Part shown: positions 12,960-24,143 of the stretch, piece by piece | How positions within the stretch are numbered: position 1 is the stretch's first letter | Layout of the letters: each line of letters starts with the position of its first letter | DNA from: Phyto melanocephala | Taxonomy: Eukaryota; Arthropoda; Insecta; Diptera; Rhinophoridae | NCBI GenBank assembly: GCA_941918925.1 | Contig: OW799234.1 | Coordinates: 123,589,395 to 123,653,394 of the forward strand | Reading direction: 5' to 3' | DNA length: 64,000 nucleotides | Made by a program: the position numbers and the translations under genes | Notes under the pieces: model-generated | The model's input: only the letters and a program-made list of their open reading frames with translations | Databases searched by the model: none | Told to the model about the DNA's origin: nothing

Positions 12960-13097
12960 TTATACTTCCTTATGAAAAGCTGAGCTGGTATCCACTGTTT
13001 TGTTTTGACTTCTTCTTTGACTTCTTGCAACCACAGCAGCCTCTTTAACACCTTCCTCTAAAAAGTCTCGATGCTCTTCATCTAGCAGAAGTTCATC
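12960..13097 (-). other. short coding-like frame, unrecognised
   Basis: Forty-five sense codons plus stop on the minus strand, reading DELLLDEEHRDFLEEGVKEA then AVVARSQRRSQ and ending FHKEV. It is acidic then basic, with a composition more like a real protein than the surrounding frames. No start codon is visible in frame, so it would be an exon end or transposon remnant. I do not recognise the family. Confidence 0.25.
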
Positions 13098-13114
13098 TCA
13101 AGGTAATACGCCCA

Positions 13115-13560
13115 TTTTAACGCCCACCTCCCATATAAGGCTTTATCTCAAATTCATATAATATCTCTATGGGCAAAAAAATTGAAAGAATATTGGACTC
13201 TATATTGAAATATCTAAGATGAAATTACAAGCAGAAACTATGTTAATAATATTTAAGAGCTTATAAATCTGACAGAATTAGAGATATGATGATGAAATTT
13301 CGCATATATTGCTTTCTGGAAAATGTAAATATGTCAACAATAAAACAACTTCTAAAAATTAAGGTGACACGCCCACCTCCCATACAACACTATCTTAAAT
13401 TTTTATTATTTCTATATGGACAAAAATCAAAAAAGAAGAAATCTGTAATGGATTATCTAAGTTGAATTTCAACATTAATTATATAACTTTAAAACTAGGA
13501 GGTGCCATGCCCACGCAAAGCTAATATTATTTTAAATCAACTCTGGTTACTAAATTGTAC
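13115..13560. repeat. two diverged copies of a ~245-bp unit with ACGCCCACCTCCCATA
   Basis: ACGCCCACCTCCCATA starts near 13120 and near 13366. Each is followed by a similar stretch (TATCT(C/T)AAATT..AT..TATCTCTAT(G/A)TGG..AAAAA). A third, weaker match is at 13500 (GTGCCATGCCCACGC). The style recalls the internal units of the Helitrons at 33825 and 63204 read on the opposite strand, but no Helitron ends were found. Confidence 0.5.
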
Positions 13561-13835
13561 TCTTCAGTTTCCGGAATATACCACATTGTAGTAAATATGA
13601 GTATCATTTCTAATAAAGAAATACTTAAGGTGTCATTGTAAGACTAAATTTAAGAAAACAAATTAATAGCAAATCGAAGTTTCACAAAGAAAGTAAAACA
13701 TATTTAAGTACAAAGAGATTATTCCATAGCGATTACTGTTAATAACGAAATATTAAATTTTGTTCTACAAAAGTACACAAAATTGGTAGTGGGTATAAAA
13801 AACTAAGAGGAAAATAGTGCTTTTGTTTGGTAATT

Positions 13836-14793
13836 TTCAATTTCAAAATAGCTAAATGTATTCTACTAGTCAAACTCTTTTATTTGATACTCATATTGAT
13901 TGATTTGAGAAAAAAATTATTCGTCATTTGTTTTCACAGGCCTTCTTGAATTTTATACTTGTTTTAGTTTACTGTCATATACTGATCAAGTCTTTTAATT
14001 GTATACCCGAATTGATGGGTGTCAAAAGGGGCAAAGCTGTAATCACTTATTTTACATCTATAGAGTGCCATCTTGGATTTACATCTTTTAATGGTTGGCT
14101 ATAGTTTACTGGTCATGATCTTTCATTTGATGCCAATATTGTTGCTTTCGGTTAAATAGAAGATGCAACAAAAAATTGATTTTCGTTTGAAAATTTTAAG
14201 AAAAGCACCGAAGCCACTGTATTTCGGCGTTTGTGTCTTAGTTAGTTTCAAACTGATTTCTTAGTTTTTTTTTCATGAATAGTTTTGCTGGAAAAGATCT
14301 GCAATTTTGTGTCACTAGCATGTCCCAATTTAATAATAGTTGCTTAAGTAACTTTATATGTTTCCAAAAATATATATTTTTCTTTTGATATTATTTTTGT
14401 CTATAACTTTGCAAGTTAGTAACCAATTTGTCCAACATTTGTTTACCAACTGACCAAGGGTTATATAATAGTAACAAATGTATCTGTAAGTAATAAAAAT
14501 TCTAATTTTTATAGTAAAAATATTAGAAAAATGAGTAACAGTCCTGTTTATTTGTTTTTTACTCAAAAAGTTGTGGGGCAATTGTTTTGAATTTCAATAG
14601 CAATTTATTTTCGGTGCTACCAAATAGTTGATTTTAACAAAAACATGGACAGATGGACATTGCCTCAGCGACTCCGCTCTTCATGAGCTTTTAGATAATA
14701 TATAGTTTATGGGATCGGAAAATAATATGGCAACTATAACGAAGAGAATGACAAATCTATATATACCCCTAAAATCACAGGTGAAGGGTATAA
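13836..14793 (-). mobile_element. INE-1-like element, long type, decayed
   Basis: Plus-strand order of blocks matches the long element at 36940-38066: GTCAAACTCTTTTATTTGATACTCATATTGATTG, the ATTCGTCATTTTG-type block, the GCCATCTTGGATTT block, then CTCTTCATGAGCTTTTAGATAATATATAGTTTATGGGATCGG and a terminal AGGTGAAGGGTATAAA. The left terminus is not recognisable. No coding content. Confidence 0.7.
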
Positions 14794-16477
14794 AAATGAA
14801 AAATAAAAAAAATCAATAGACGTTATATACACAGAGAGTAAGAAATATAAACTGAAATAAATAAAATATTATTTCTTTTTTTTTGGTACAACTTTATTGT
14901 AAAGGTTAGAATTTATTTCGTTTTAAAAATATGCAAATTCTGACAAAAAAAATAAAGAACAATAAAAATTGATTTAGATTTGAATTGAATTGAATTGAAT
15001 TGAGTTGAGTTGAATATTTACAGCAGTTTCGCTATACGCACACACACATACATAAATATTATACAGAGATTTATGCAAATTATCTGAATGTGAGTTTTTC
15101 TTTAGATAATGAAATCTTTTGCCTTAAAATTGGATTTTTATAAATAAAATAATATTTAAAAAAAATAAAAGTGTGTTTAGTTTAGGCAGTTTTTTCTTGC
15201 CGCAAGTTAATATTTATAGCAGGGGGAAGTAAAAATATTTATGTTCCCTTTTATTTTATCTGCTATAAATTCAGACTTTTGCCAAGAAAACTGGTAAATG
15301 AAAACACATTACTTCCGTCTTTTAGTCTCTCAGTTGTATTTACAAGTAAAGCAGTTGCTGTTTGTCAACCCCTACCCCCCTAATCTAAAACATACGTGAA
15401 AAATCTGGCTCTTGCTCTACCGTGTAGACCTTGTCCTTGAGCACAAAAAGTTTTATATAGCACTTTCTGTTTTAAATATGTATGTGTTTTAAGGTTTTTG
15501 CCATAAAAATTTTTTATTAAGTCTATTTTGTTCTCTAGCAAATGCGGTTTTTTTTATTGTGAACAATAAGCGCACTTTCAGTTTACTAAGATTTTATATG
15601 CATAAATATGTGTATGTGTATATATATTAGTGACAGCAAAACCAAGAAACGCAACAATTTCTTTGCTAGAGAATGGCTGAAGCGTTTAACAACTTTTCTG
15701 GTCAACAGCTAATAATTAAGATTGACTTTGTGCAAGTGAGTAAGAAATCAACCTACTCACAATCATGTTTCTTTTTATTATTAAACTTATGTTTTGTTTT
15801 TCAAGTTGTTAACTGCATACGTATTGGATGCTTCAACTCTGTTCTTCACTCTTCCACGTTCTGTTTACAAAATCAAAAATTCAACGCAATAAATAAATAA
15901 CACGAACTATGAAAGTGAATGGGTTTGGGAGTAGGAGAGCAAACAGCACAGCTAGATATTAAGAGAGGGACAATTACAGCCTTATGCATAATAATAAAAG
16001 AAAGATAGCAGCTCGTTAGTTAGCACATTGTTTGTTATTATACATAATGCCGTTAGTCTTAACTAATCTGTATTCAATAATTTTTATAGGACTTGTTTTT
16101 GCAAAATTCACGATGTGCTTAAAGCAAAATAAATAGGAACTAGGAATAAGGTAAACTCACTGGAAGGCAGTGTATTTTTGCTTAATTTAGTGCGCATGAA
16201 GAAGAACTCTTGACGCTAAAGATTCCGTAATCTGGTCTACCCTATTTAAGAGAACATAACGAATCTTTTGTCGGCGATTTTTGCCCAATTGTAAAAAAGT
16301 TCATCTACGAAGTACACCGGGGGTCCCAACCTTTTAGCTACAGGAGATCATTGTGAAATCCCAAAAGCAGAAGAGAAGAGGACACCACAGCAAATACATT
16401 GTGTCAACAAATATTGAAAATGTTGTTTTGCTCGTCCAATCCATATTCAGGTCCCTTTTTTTCCTATTCTTTTCGTA
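14794..16477. other. unrecognised sequence with a GAATT microsatellite
   Basis: A (GAATT/GAGTT)n pentanucleotide run lies at 14981-15014. The only other item is a possible exon start at 15673, where ATGGCTGAAGCG begins 21 sense codons leading into GTGAGTAAG at 15736; no support beyond this was found. A 75-codon frame there continues past the putative donor and is otherwise unremarkable. Confidence 0.35.
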
Positions 16478-17029
16478 TATATAAAGGGTCCGCCAAATAA
16501 CTTATTTTTTTTTTAATGCTATAAAAAATGTGTAGCTTCAGCTGTGTGGCACGTAGCGCCGTCCTGTTAAAACCAAATGTTGCCAATATCCTCCTCTTTA
16601 AATTTTGTAAACAAAAATTCGTTCAGCATGGCCCGATAACGATCGCCATTGACTTCGGCCACTCCTTGCTCATTTTCGAAGAAAAATTACCCAATTATGC
16701 CTCTGGACCAAAATCCGCACCAAACAGTGACTCGTTTTGGGTGTATCGGCTTTTCAATGTTTGCGTGCGGGTTTTCTGTGCCCCAAATGCGACATTTTTT
16801 GCTTGTTTACATACCTGCCAAGATTCATCTGAAAAGATGATTTTTTTTGGCAAAATCGGCCAAAGTAATGTCTCAATATTTCCCAGCGTTGTTCAAGCGT
16901 ACACACAACCATATTCGTTCAGCGGAAGGATAAAACTAATTATCTGTCAAATCAGACATGAGCTAAGTGTTACCATTCACGAAATAAGCACTAGTAGAAA
17001 AAAACGTTAAACAGCGGACCCTTTATATA
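16478..17029 (-). mobile_element. Tc1/mariner element, internally deleted, with perfect 16-bp inverted repeats
   Basis: TATATAAAGGGTCCGC at 16478-16493 is the exact reverse complement of 17014-17029. The outer TA is probably the mariner target duplication, and similarity continues inward for about ten more bases. On the minus strand the middle of a transposase is readable: VNKQ, NPHANIEKPIHPKRVTVWCG, GFWSRGIIG, FFFENEQG, NGDRYRAMLNEFLF, EEDIGNIWF and the catalytic-D segment QDGATCHTAEAT. Two in-frame stops (after GIIG and after IWF) and a frameshift kill it. The DNA-binding N-terminus and the C-terminus after the second aspartate are missing. The 160-codon plus-strand frame at 16528-17010 is its antisense shadow. 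Confidence 0.88.
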
Positions 17030-17344
17030 AGTTGGTATAATTTTTTTTGTATGCCTGGTGACAAAACCAGAACGTCGGCAAGAACCACCCCAAGACGGCG
17101 AGCTCTAGCCGAAGCAAAACGACAGCATGCCAGGGCCGCCGACAATCTGGCCAAACTATTAATTTTGATGTTTTTACCAAAATTCTCAATCACGTTTTTC
17201 AATCAACTTTTTTCTATGGTTGATATCTGCTCTCTACTGTTATTTGTAAGCCTTTGAACTATTGTGGAATAACTGCTATACACTTTTGATTAAAACTACC
17301 CCCAAAAAATCGTCTAACGGCGTAAAATATCCATTGTTTCTCTT

Positions 17345-17470
17345 GACACATGGCCAGTGGCACCATCCTGTTGACGGCACATTTTCTATACATTGACATC
17401 ATTAATTTTTTGCCACAATAAGCTCCAGTTTATCGCCATGTAGCGATTTCCATTCACAATTGACAGTTCA
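17345..17470 (-). pseudogene. Tc1/mariner transposase fragment
   Basis: The minus strand reads VNGNRYMAINWSL, WQKINDVN, then QQDGATGHV, matching the NGxRYRAM...QQDGATCHT region of mariner transposases with one stop codon between. About 40 residues survive. It is a different copy from the neighbour at 16478-17029, since it repeats the same protein region. Confidence 0.75.
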
Positions 17471-18887
17471 AGTTTGAATACCCTTTATATCATTTTTAAG
17501 ATTTTGTAGAACAAGCAATTTTATTTTGTTTTTTGAATTCATACATGTATAGTAATTAAAAACAAAATAAATTTATTTATATTTTATAACTCAAATATCC
17601 TATTAATTTTTTTAACTTTTCTAAAGTTTTAATCAACGCATATTTATTCATCAGGTAATTGCAGTTCGTAGAGAATTTTTTGTTTATATTTTTTATATAT
17701 GAAGTTTTTCATTTGAAACAAATTAGAAAAGAGAGAAAATGGTTTTTTATTTATGTATTTCGACAGCTGAGATTTAAAATAAGTGTTGAAAAAAATAATC
17801 AGCTGACGAATCAAGAGTACCTGATGAATAAATATGCCTTGAGTTTTAATAAAAATAAGTAAAAAAAAAATAAGATTTCATTAACTTAGTTTTTGATTTT
17901 CATTTGCTTGACGTTTCATATTATTTGACTTTTTACAATACAAGATACAAACGTACAACACAAATTGTATTCTTAAGAATATAAACAAAAACTGAATTTA
18001 AGAAGACAATACAAACTACAATAGGTGCTTGGCTGAATGGGATATATAATTTGAAAGCCAATTTAAATTGTTTATCTCTCCATAATAAAATGGCTTAAAC
18101 TGATATTTTGAACTGTAAAAGAATTGTTAAGACAACTTTTCTCGAATTTGGAATATGTCGAAAACAAAATGCATAGCACCTACTTAATACTAAACTAGTT
18201 CGAAAAATATTCCTCAATCAAAATTTCACTAAACAGCTTTAGTCAACGAAAATTGCACTGGAATTTTTTTAAGTAAAACTTGCAGCGATAAATTCCTGTT
18301 ACTAGAAAACTAAAATTTGATTTTCTTTCACACAGAGAATGCAATTTTAATCTACTGTGTCGACTTTTAAATTATCTCTTCGGAAGACTCACATTTTCCC
18401 TTTGTTTTTTAATTCCTCTTACCTTCTCATCTTAAAAGGATCTTAATTGAGTTAAAATAATTACAGCAGAAAAATCCTTTGAATCAAAGCCCTGCAACCG
18501 ACACTATCCGCCGTCAGTCACAACTACTTTAGTTGCATGAGCTTGAGTAGTAAAACAGTCTCAACAGTTTGTGTAGTCATCATCATGATGTGAAAAACTC
18601 ACTTTGTCTGGCTACAAAGATAAAGCAAGTGAAAGTACTCAGCAGCGTACTCAAAGTCATCTGTAGCAGCAGCAGCAGCAGCAGGTCGTTATAGAAAGGA
18701 TTCGCACACATCAGCAGCAACATGAGTTCAGTGTTATAATTCTTAAAATAATGCCTTTGTAAAGCTGATTCAAAAAGAAATCTGCAATTTCTTCTATAAT
18801 AATATTAATTAATTAGCTTGAAATAAGTTTGCAAATAATATGGGTGTTGTGTTTTTTTTTGCGAAGAATTTTACTTGAAAGAAGTTA
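17471..18887. other. unrecognised sequence with a more balanced island at 18480-18730
   Basis: Mostly AT-rich with nothing recognised. The island at 18480-18730 is less AT-rich and includes CCGCCGTCAGTCACAAC, a run of CAG trinucleotides (18665-18683) and CAGCAGCAACATGAG. It resembles fly 5' exon or promoter sequence in style, but no TATA box, open frame or splice pair supports this firmly. Confidence 0.35.
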
Positions 18888-19670
18888 TTATACCCTTCAC
18901 ACAGTGAAAAAGGGTATATATAGGTTTGTCATTCCGTGTGAAATTTCTACAATGTTCATTTCCGACCCCATAAAGTATATATTTTCTGAAAGCTTATGAA
19001 TAGGGGAGTCGATTAAGATCTGTAAGTCTGTCCGTCTGTCCGTGTGTATGTTGAAATCAACTTTTTAAATCGCTTGGACCCGGATGAGGTATTAAAATAT
19101 CAGAAATATTCGGGAGTAGATCGGAATTGAAAATTAGAAACATCGGTACATAAACAACTGAGAAATGAGCAAAAACCCACGACCACCTCGATTTTTTTTT
19201 CACAAAAACAACATTACAACAACATACATACATACAAACGTGTATACTGGTTAGAGTAAACGTGGCATCGAATCCCAGCTGAGCCAAAAAAATTTTTTTT
19301 TATTTTTTTATATATTTTTGTTTTATTTTTTTTTTTTATTTATTTTTTTTAATATATTATTTATAATTTTATTATTTTTTTTTTATTTATTTTTCAATTA
19401 TTATTTTTTTTTTATTTTTATTATTTATATTTTAATTTTTTTTTTTAATTTTTTTTTAAATTGTTTTTTTAATTTTTTTTTATTTTTTTTTTTCAAAATA
19501 CATACGTAAATTTTTAATATTACAATGGGATGTTTTTATATATGTATGTTTTTTATATATGTATGTACGTATTTCATATGATACAAACTACTGTTATTGC
19601 ATGACTACACGTTGTGAAGGGTATATAAGATTCGGCACGGCCGAATATAGCGCTCTTACTTGTTTTTTTT
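18888..19670 (+). mobile_element. INE-1/DINE-1-like element, short type, full length
   Basis: Starts TTATACCCTTCAC-ACA-GTGAAAAAGGGTATA, a strong terminal inverted repeat. The core follows (TTCCGACCCCATAAAGTATAT, GAGTCGATTAAG, tandem GTCTGTCCGTCTGTCCG), then a 200-bp T/A tract (19290-19498). It ends with the hairpin ATTCGGC-ACG-GCCGAAT, GCGCTCTTACTTG and T8. It is the best-preserved copy in the window together with 3491-4252. The 76-codon minus-strand frame inside also exists in the copy at 54831-55512 but follows the repeat, not a protein family. Confidence 0.85.
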
Positions 19671-20075
19671 CTTCTTGCCAATAGAGCCTTTTTTATAACT
19701 CATGCAGGACTTGTATAAATTTGTTTTTGTTGTAATATTTCAAAACAGATTATAGTCCATTTTGTCAACAACACTGACAAAACAGCCCCAAAACGCCATA
19801 AACAAATTACTTGCTTTAAATCAAACTTTCAACAGAGATGGTGAGAGGACTTAAAGTATTTTCATATTTTTTAAAATATCTACAAACTACACTGCATACT
19901 CATTGACATTCACCTTTTCTCACTATCTTACAAATACAAAGACAAAACACCTTATTAACCTTAAGATAAATGAAACAAATAAAAAATATTGCAGATTTTA
20001 TTAGACTAATACTTTTAGCTGACAAATGCCTATTTATGTGCTACAGTTTTTGTCAATTTAATATATTTTTTTGCG
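19671..20075. other. unrecognised sequence
   Basis: Nothing recognised on either strand. Confidence 0.4.
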
Positions 20076-20400
20076 TATATCCTACACCTGTGGTTATAAG
20101 GGTATATATAGGTTAGTCATTACGTTCCTAATTTCTGCAATACTCATTTCCGATCCCAAAAGGTATTTTCTGAAATGAATAGGCGAGTCGATTGAGAATT
20201 GTTCGTGTGTTGGTTGAAATCAACTTATAGAAGTAACCATATGTTACAGATATCTGTTTGTGGTCTTTTGATGATCAGTCTTTTAAAATATATTATGAAA
20301 TAAATCTCTACCGATATAAAATGCATTAAAAGATAGTTATCAAGTATTTTGACCGAATCGCTCACTAATTGGCAAAGTTATAGACAAAAATTTTTTTAAA
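20076..20400 (+). repeat. INE-1-like element, decayed left part
   Basis: ACACCTGTGG..TAAGGGTATATATAGG, TTTCCGATCCCAAAAGG, GGCGAGTCGATTGAG and TTCGTGTGTTGGTTGAAATC appear in family order. The similarity fades after AGTTATAGAC near 20385. The terminal TATACCC half of the left hairpin is mutated. Confidence 0.7.
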
Positions 20401-23305
20401 TTTATTAATAAAAATATATTATATTATTATTGCACGCTAGTTTTTGTATGGATCTAGAGTCTTTTTTTATGCGATTTTTTCTTATGCGGTAGATGCGTTC
20501 CGCGACCTGTGTGTATTTACTTACTAGATCTCAGTTTCTACTACGCGATTGTACCACTCTTATATCAAAAGATTAAATGTTCATTAAACTAAGAAAGTAT
20601 TGTGTTAACACTTGTGCTATATTTTTTGTTGCCGAATGTAGGGCCACCTTTTTAATTTTTTCTTTATTTCAGTGGCCTTTATAACAAAAATTTGTTTGTC
20701 TTGAGACGATAACACTGATATATTTATCTCACTTTATGACTGTAAATGCTTAAATATAAATTAGAGACTTTAGCAAGCGACCCTTACACTTGGCAAAAAA
20801 ATAATTTTTCAAATTACTGTACAATAATAATTTACATTAAAATGTGTACGTGAACATTTTCTTACCATAAGCTACAATGCATGTACATTTACGGACACAA
20901 CATTAGAATTACAATTAAAAGAATTTGCAATTTACTAGTCATAAGATAAGATGCTGGATCACACACATTAGGTCAAGTCTTATCAACTTTTTATTTATGG
21001 AAAAGGGTGTCAAAGAGAATGAAGAAGGGTATACGCCTGTTTGTTTTCCATTTCTTTTGCATAGTAATGTTATTTTTGTTTTCCTATTCTTATCTTTAAA
21101 GAAAACGAAAATTGAAAGGAAGAAAAAAATTGGCTGTGTATGAACGTAAACGCAGGTTCAAAATAAAATTGATATAAACTGATCCACTTAAGCTGATGTA
21201 TGTGACCCAGCCTTGTAAGCAACATTAGAAACATTAGAGCTTAGTAAGTAGCCGACATAAAAGGATTTCCAGACATTTAACAAATTGTGACAACACTGTA
21301 GTTAAATTTAAAACAAGATAAGGAATTATGTGATTTTTTTTATTTTCTAAATTTAAACATTTAAAGTCTTGATAGAAAATTATGCAAAATTTTCTTCTTT
21401 AAAATGGTCTTCAATTGCCTTTAAGCATTTACCAAAAATTGTTCTAAAAATATAATCTAAACGTTAATTTTATATTCCCTTTGGAAAAACAAAAAAAAAA
21501 CCAAAAAAAAAATAAAAAAATTATAATAAAAATAAGCCCCTAAAATAAAGTCCGTTTTAGTTCAAGGAAAACTTAAAGTTGTTCAGTAACTCGCAGCAAA
21601 TTGTTGTGTTCCTTATCTGTATTTTAAATAATTTCTAAAGGTCCTTGACTCTTAAAACTCTTCAAATAACAACGACATAAATTTTAAAAGTCCCCTAAGA
21701 AAATAATTTCTTACCAGTCCCTTATGTATGGAGATATAAAAACGTACACATGTAAATGTGTGTGAGTAAGAACCTGCATAGGTAAAGTAGTCTGCTGTAA
21801 GGACTTGGGCAAGTACGTTGATATAATAGTATAAGTGTGTGTGTTTATTCTTGTTTTTACCACAACTAAAGTGTTTTATTGTTTATTAGCTGACATCAAC
21901 CAGCAATAACCTTGTGTTCTTCTCTTCTTAACAACAGTGGTCGCTGCCGCTGCTGCTTTTTTGTTGTTGTTGTTATTGCTGTTTATATTTCAATTTTATA
22001 TTTTATAAAATTTTTTTCTTTTACTCATACCATGAGAAATTTTTATTTAACAAATATTGTTCTTTAGGATTTGATGTCAAACGCGTTAAATTGCAGATTA
22101 CCGCCGACATACACACACTCACACACACACACACTGCCACACAGAATGGTATAATATTTCTCCGTTAGTCTGGTATAAGTGTATGTATGTATAGTGATGA
22201 GAACGTACTCGTTTTCATACTCGTACAATTGTATCCTTACAACGAACTAAATGTTTTGCTGATAATGCTAATGACGATGGCGATGTTGCTATTATTGTTG
22301 TGGTTGCTGTTGTTGTTGTTGTTGCTTTGACGTTGACAGCAAAGTGATTGAAGGAAAGCTGTTAAGTGTTTGTTTTTGTTACTGCTGTTTCATTTTTGTA
22401 TGTTACTTACTTCTTTAGCAGCACTAGAAACAGCAATGCCAGCAAACATTCTGCTCATCAGCATATATGTATGTGGTTGTGGTTGTGTGTGTGTTTTTTT
22501 TTTTTGCTCCTTTCACTTGATCCCTTGTAATGAAAATTATGTTGTAATAATATCTAGCATTTTATGTCCTTGTATGTGTGTGTGTAAAGTTGTTTTAGTA
22601 TCTTTTTCATCAACCGCTTAAATAAAGCCTTGCAATCGAAAAAAAAAATCTTGTTCTAATTTGCGGGACTTTTCGTGACAGTTTTCCTTGGTTTTTCAAA
22701 ATTAAAATTTAAATGTCTGTCTGTACATCTGTCTAAAATCTCTTTTAAACTTTGACTTAATATTTAGAAAAAATATATATTTATTTAGGAAAATAGCATA
22801 TTTTTGCATTAAATTTTTGCCAACAAAATCTCTACAAATTACATTTTTAATTACAAAAAAAAAAAAAAAGAATTCATTTGTTTGTGATGATTTAAGACTA
22901 TAATTTTGGTCATTCATCAAATTCTGTACCACATTTTTGTATTGTGTGTGTATGTGTGTTTAATGCAAATTAACATATTTTTTTAACATTTTATCCATCT
23001 TTGTTGAAAAAAGGAAGTGATGTTCTAGGGCGGTAGTGGGAAATTCAGTTGTTTCCTAAGCACTTTTTTAGATCGATTACACTGTTAAGCAAATACATTT
23101 TAGATTTAGCGGACATGTGACACATTTTGTCCTTTTTTGTTACACAGAAACTAGATAAGGGTAAAACGATTTCAAACAGAGAATTAAGGTGTCACTTGTC
23201 TTATTTTCTTTCTGCTTTAATGGAAAATTGATGGAATTGTAGTAAACATATTTGTTGGTTCGTTGAAAAAGTTATTTTTTTTTCTTTTTAAAATAAGGAA
23301 AGCAT
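20401..23305. other. unrecognised sequence with microsatellites
   Basis: No gene recognised. Simple repeats include (AC)n near 22109-22135, TTG/TGT repeats near 22295-22325 and GT-rich tracts at 22465-22500. The region 21850-22350 is rich in GCTGCTG, TTGTTG and similar trinucleotides, common in fly regulatory DNA. An 83-codon hydrophobic frame at 22370-22621 overlaps these repeats and is not convincing. Confidence 0.4.
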
Positions 23306-23780
23306 GAAAGAGTGCTGCATCTGATATTTTCACCATCATGTACGTAAGTATAATAACTAAATCGTAGCATAGTCTAGATTTCAAAGTTAACGTTGTGCGA
23401 CATTTTTCTTTATTATTTCCGAACCTATTTTCGATTTTGAATTTATACTTAGCTAACTGTATTCTTCTCGTCAAGTCCTTTCTTTTGATGTTCATATTGA
23501 TGGGTTTAAGTAAAAATTATTCGCCATTTTGTTTCACATACCATCTTTGAATTTAACTCTTTAATAGTTCTCTGTATTTTTCTGGTCCAGCTATTTCATT
23601 TGTTAACAGCATTAGGGAGTTGAAGGCTGCACGTTTCGACCCAGTGACGGACGTCTTGGATCTACAATTTTTTAGTCAAACTGATACCAAGATTGACCCT
23701 TCCAGTTCTCTAGAATTTAAAAAAAATTAATTTCTATTTGTATATTTCGCATAAATACCGAAGCGGTTGTATTTTGGTTG
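23306..23780 (-). repeat. INE-1-like element, long type, part
   Basis: Blocks CACCATCATGTACGTAAGTATAAT, TTAGCTAACTGTATTCTTCTCGTCAAGTC, TGATGTTCATATTGATGGG and ATTCGCCATTTTGT match the long copy at 36940-38066 in order. It is interrupted at 23781 by a second, oppositely oriented copy. Confidence 0.7.
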
Positions 23781-24143
23781 TTATACCCTTCACCTGTGGT
23801 GCACAAGGGTATATATAGCTTTGTCATTCCGTTTGTAATTTCTACAATTTTCATTTCCGACCCCATAAAGTATATATTTTCTGAAAGCTTATGAATAGAG
23901 GAGTCGATTAAGCCCTGACCGTCTGTCCGTCTGCCCGTCTGTCCGTGTGTTGGTTGAAATCAACTTTTAGAAGCAACTATATGTTCCTCAGATCTGTATA
24001 TGGTATCAATCTCTTGGAAATATCCAGGAATGAACCGCTATTGAAATTCAGCACAATCGCCCCATAACTTTCTGAGATATGAGCAAAAAACCACGACCAC
24101 CTCGTTTTTTTTCACAATTACAACAACAACATACATACATACA
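23781..24143 (+). repeat. INE-1-like element, left half
   Basis: Begins exactly with TTATACCCTTCACCTGTGGTGCACAAGGGTATATATAG and keeps the complete core (CCGACCCCATAAAGTATAT, GAGTCGATTAAG, three GTCTGTCCG/GTCTGCCCG units, GTGTTGGTTGAAATCAAC, AACCACGACCACCTCG). It stops at ACATACATACATAC with no right-end hairpin. It lies in the opposite orientation to the flanking copy on its left. Confidence 0.8.

Noticed and set aside
16528..17010. 160-codon plus-strand frame
   Set aside because: It is antisense to a recognisable mariner transposase (NGDRYRAMLNEF, QDGATCHT on the minus strand) and lies inside the terminal repeats.
18665..18683. CAG tract as polyglutamine coding exon
   Set aside because: Stops flank the tract in the CAG frame and no long frame exists.
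19318..19509. 63-codon Phe-rich plus frame
   Set aside because: Reads the T/A low-complexity tract of an INE-1-like element.
22370..22621. 83-codon hydrophobic cysteine-rich frame
   Set aside because: Translates GTGTGT and TGTATG simple repeats; no other support for a gene.
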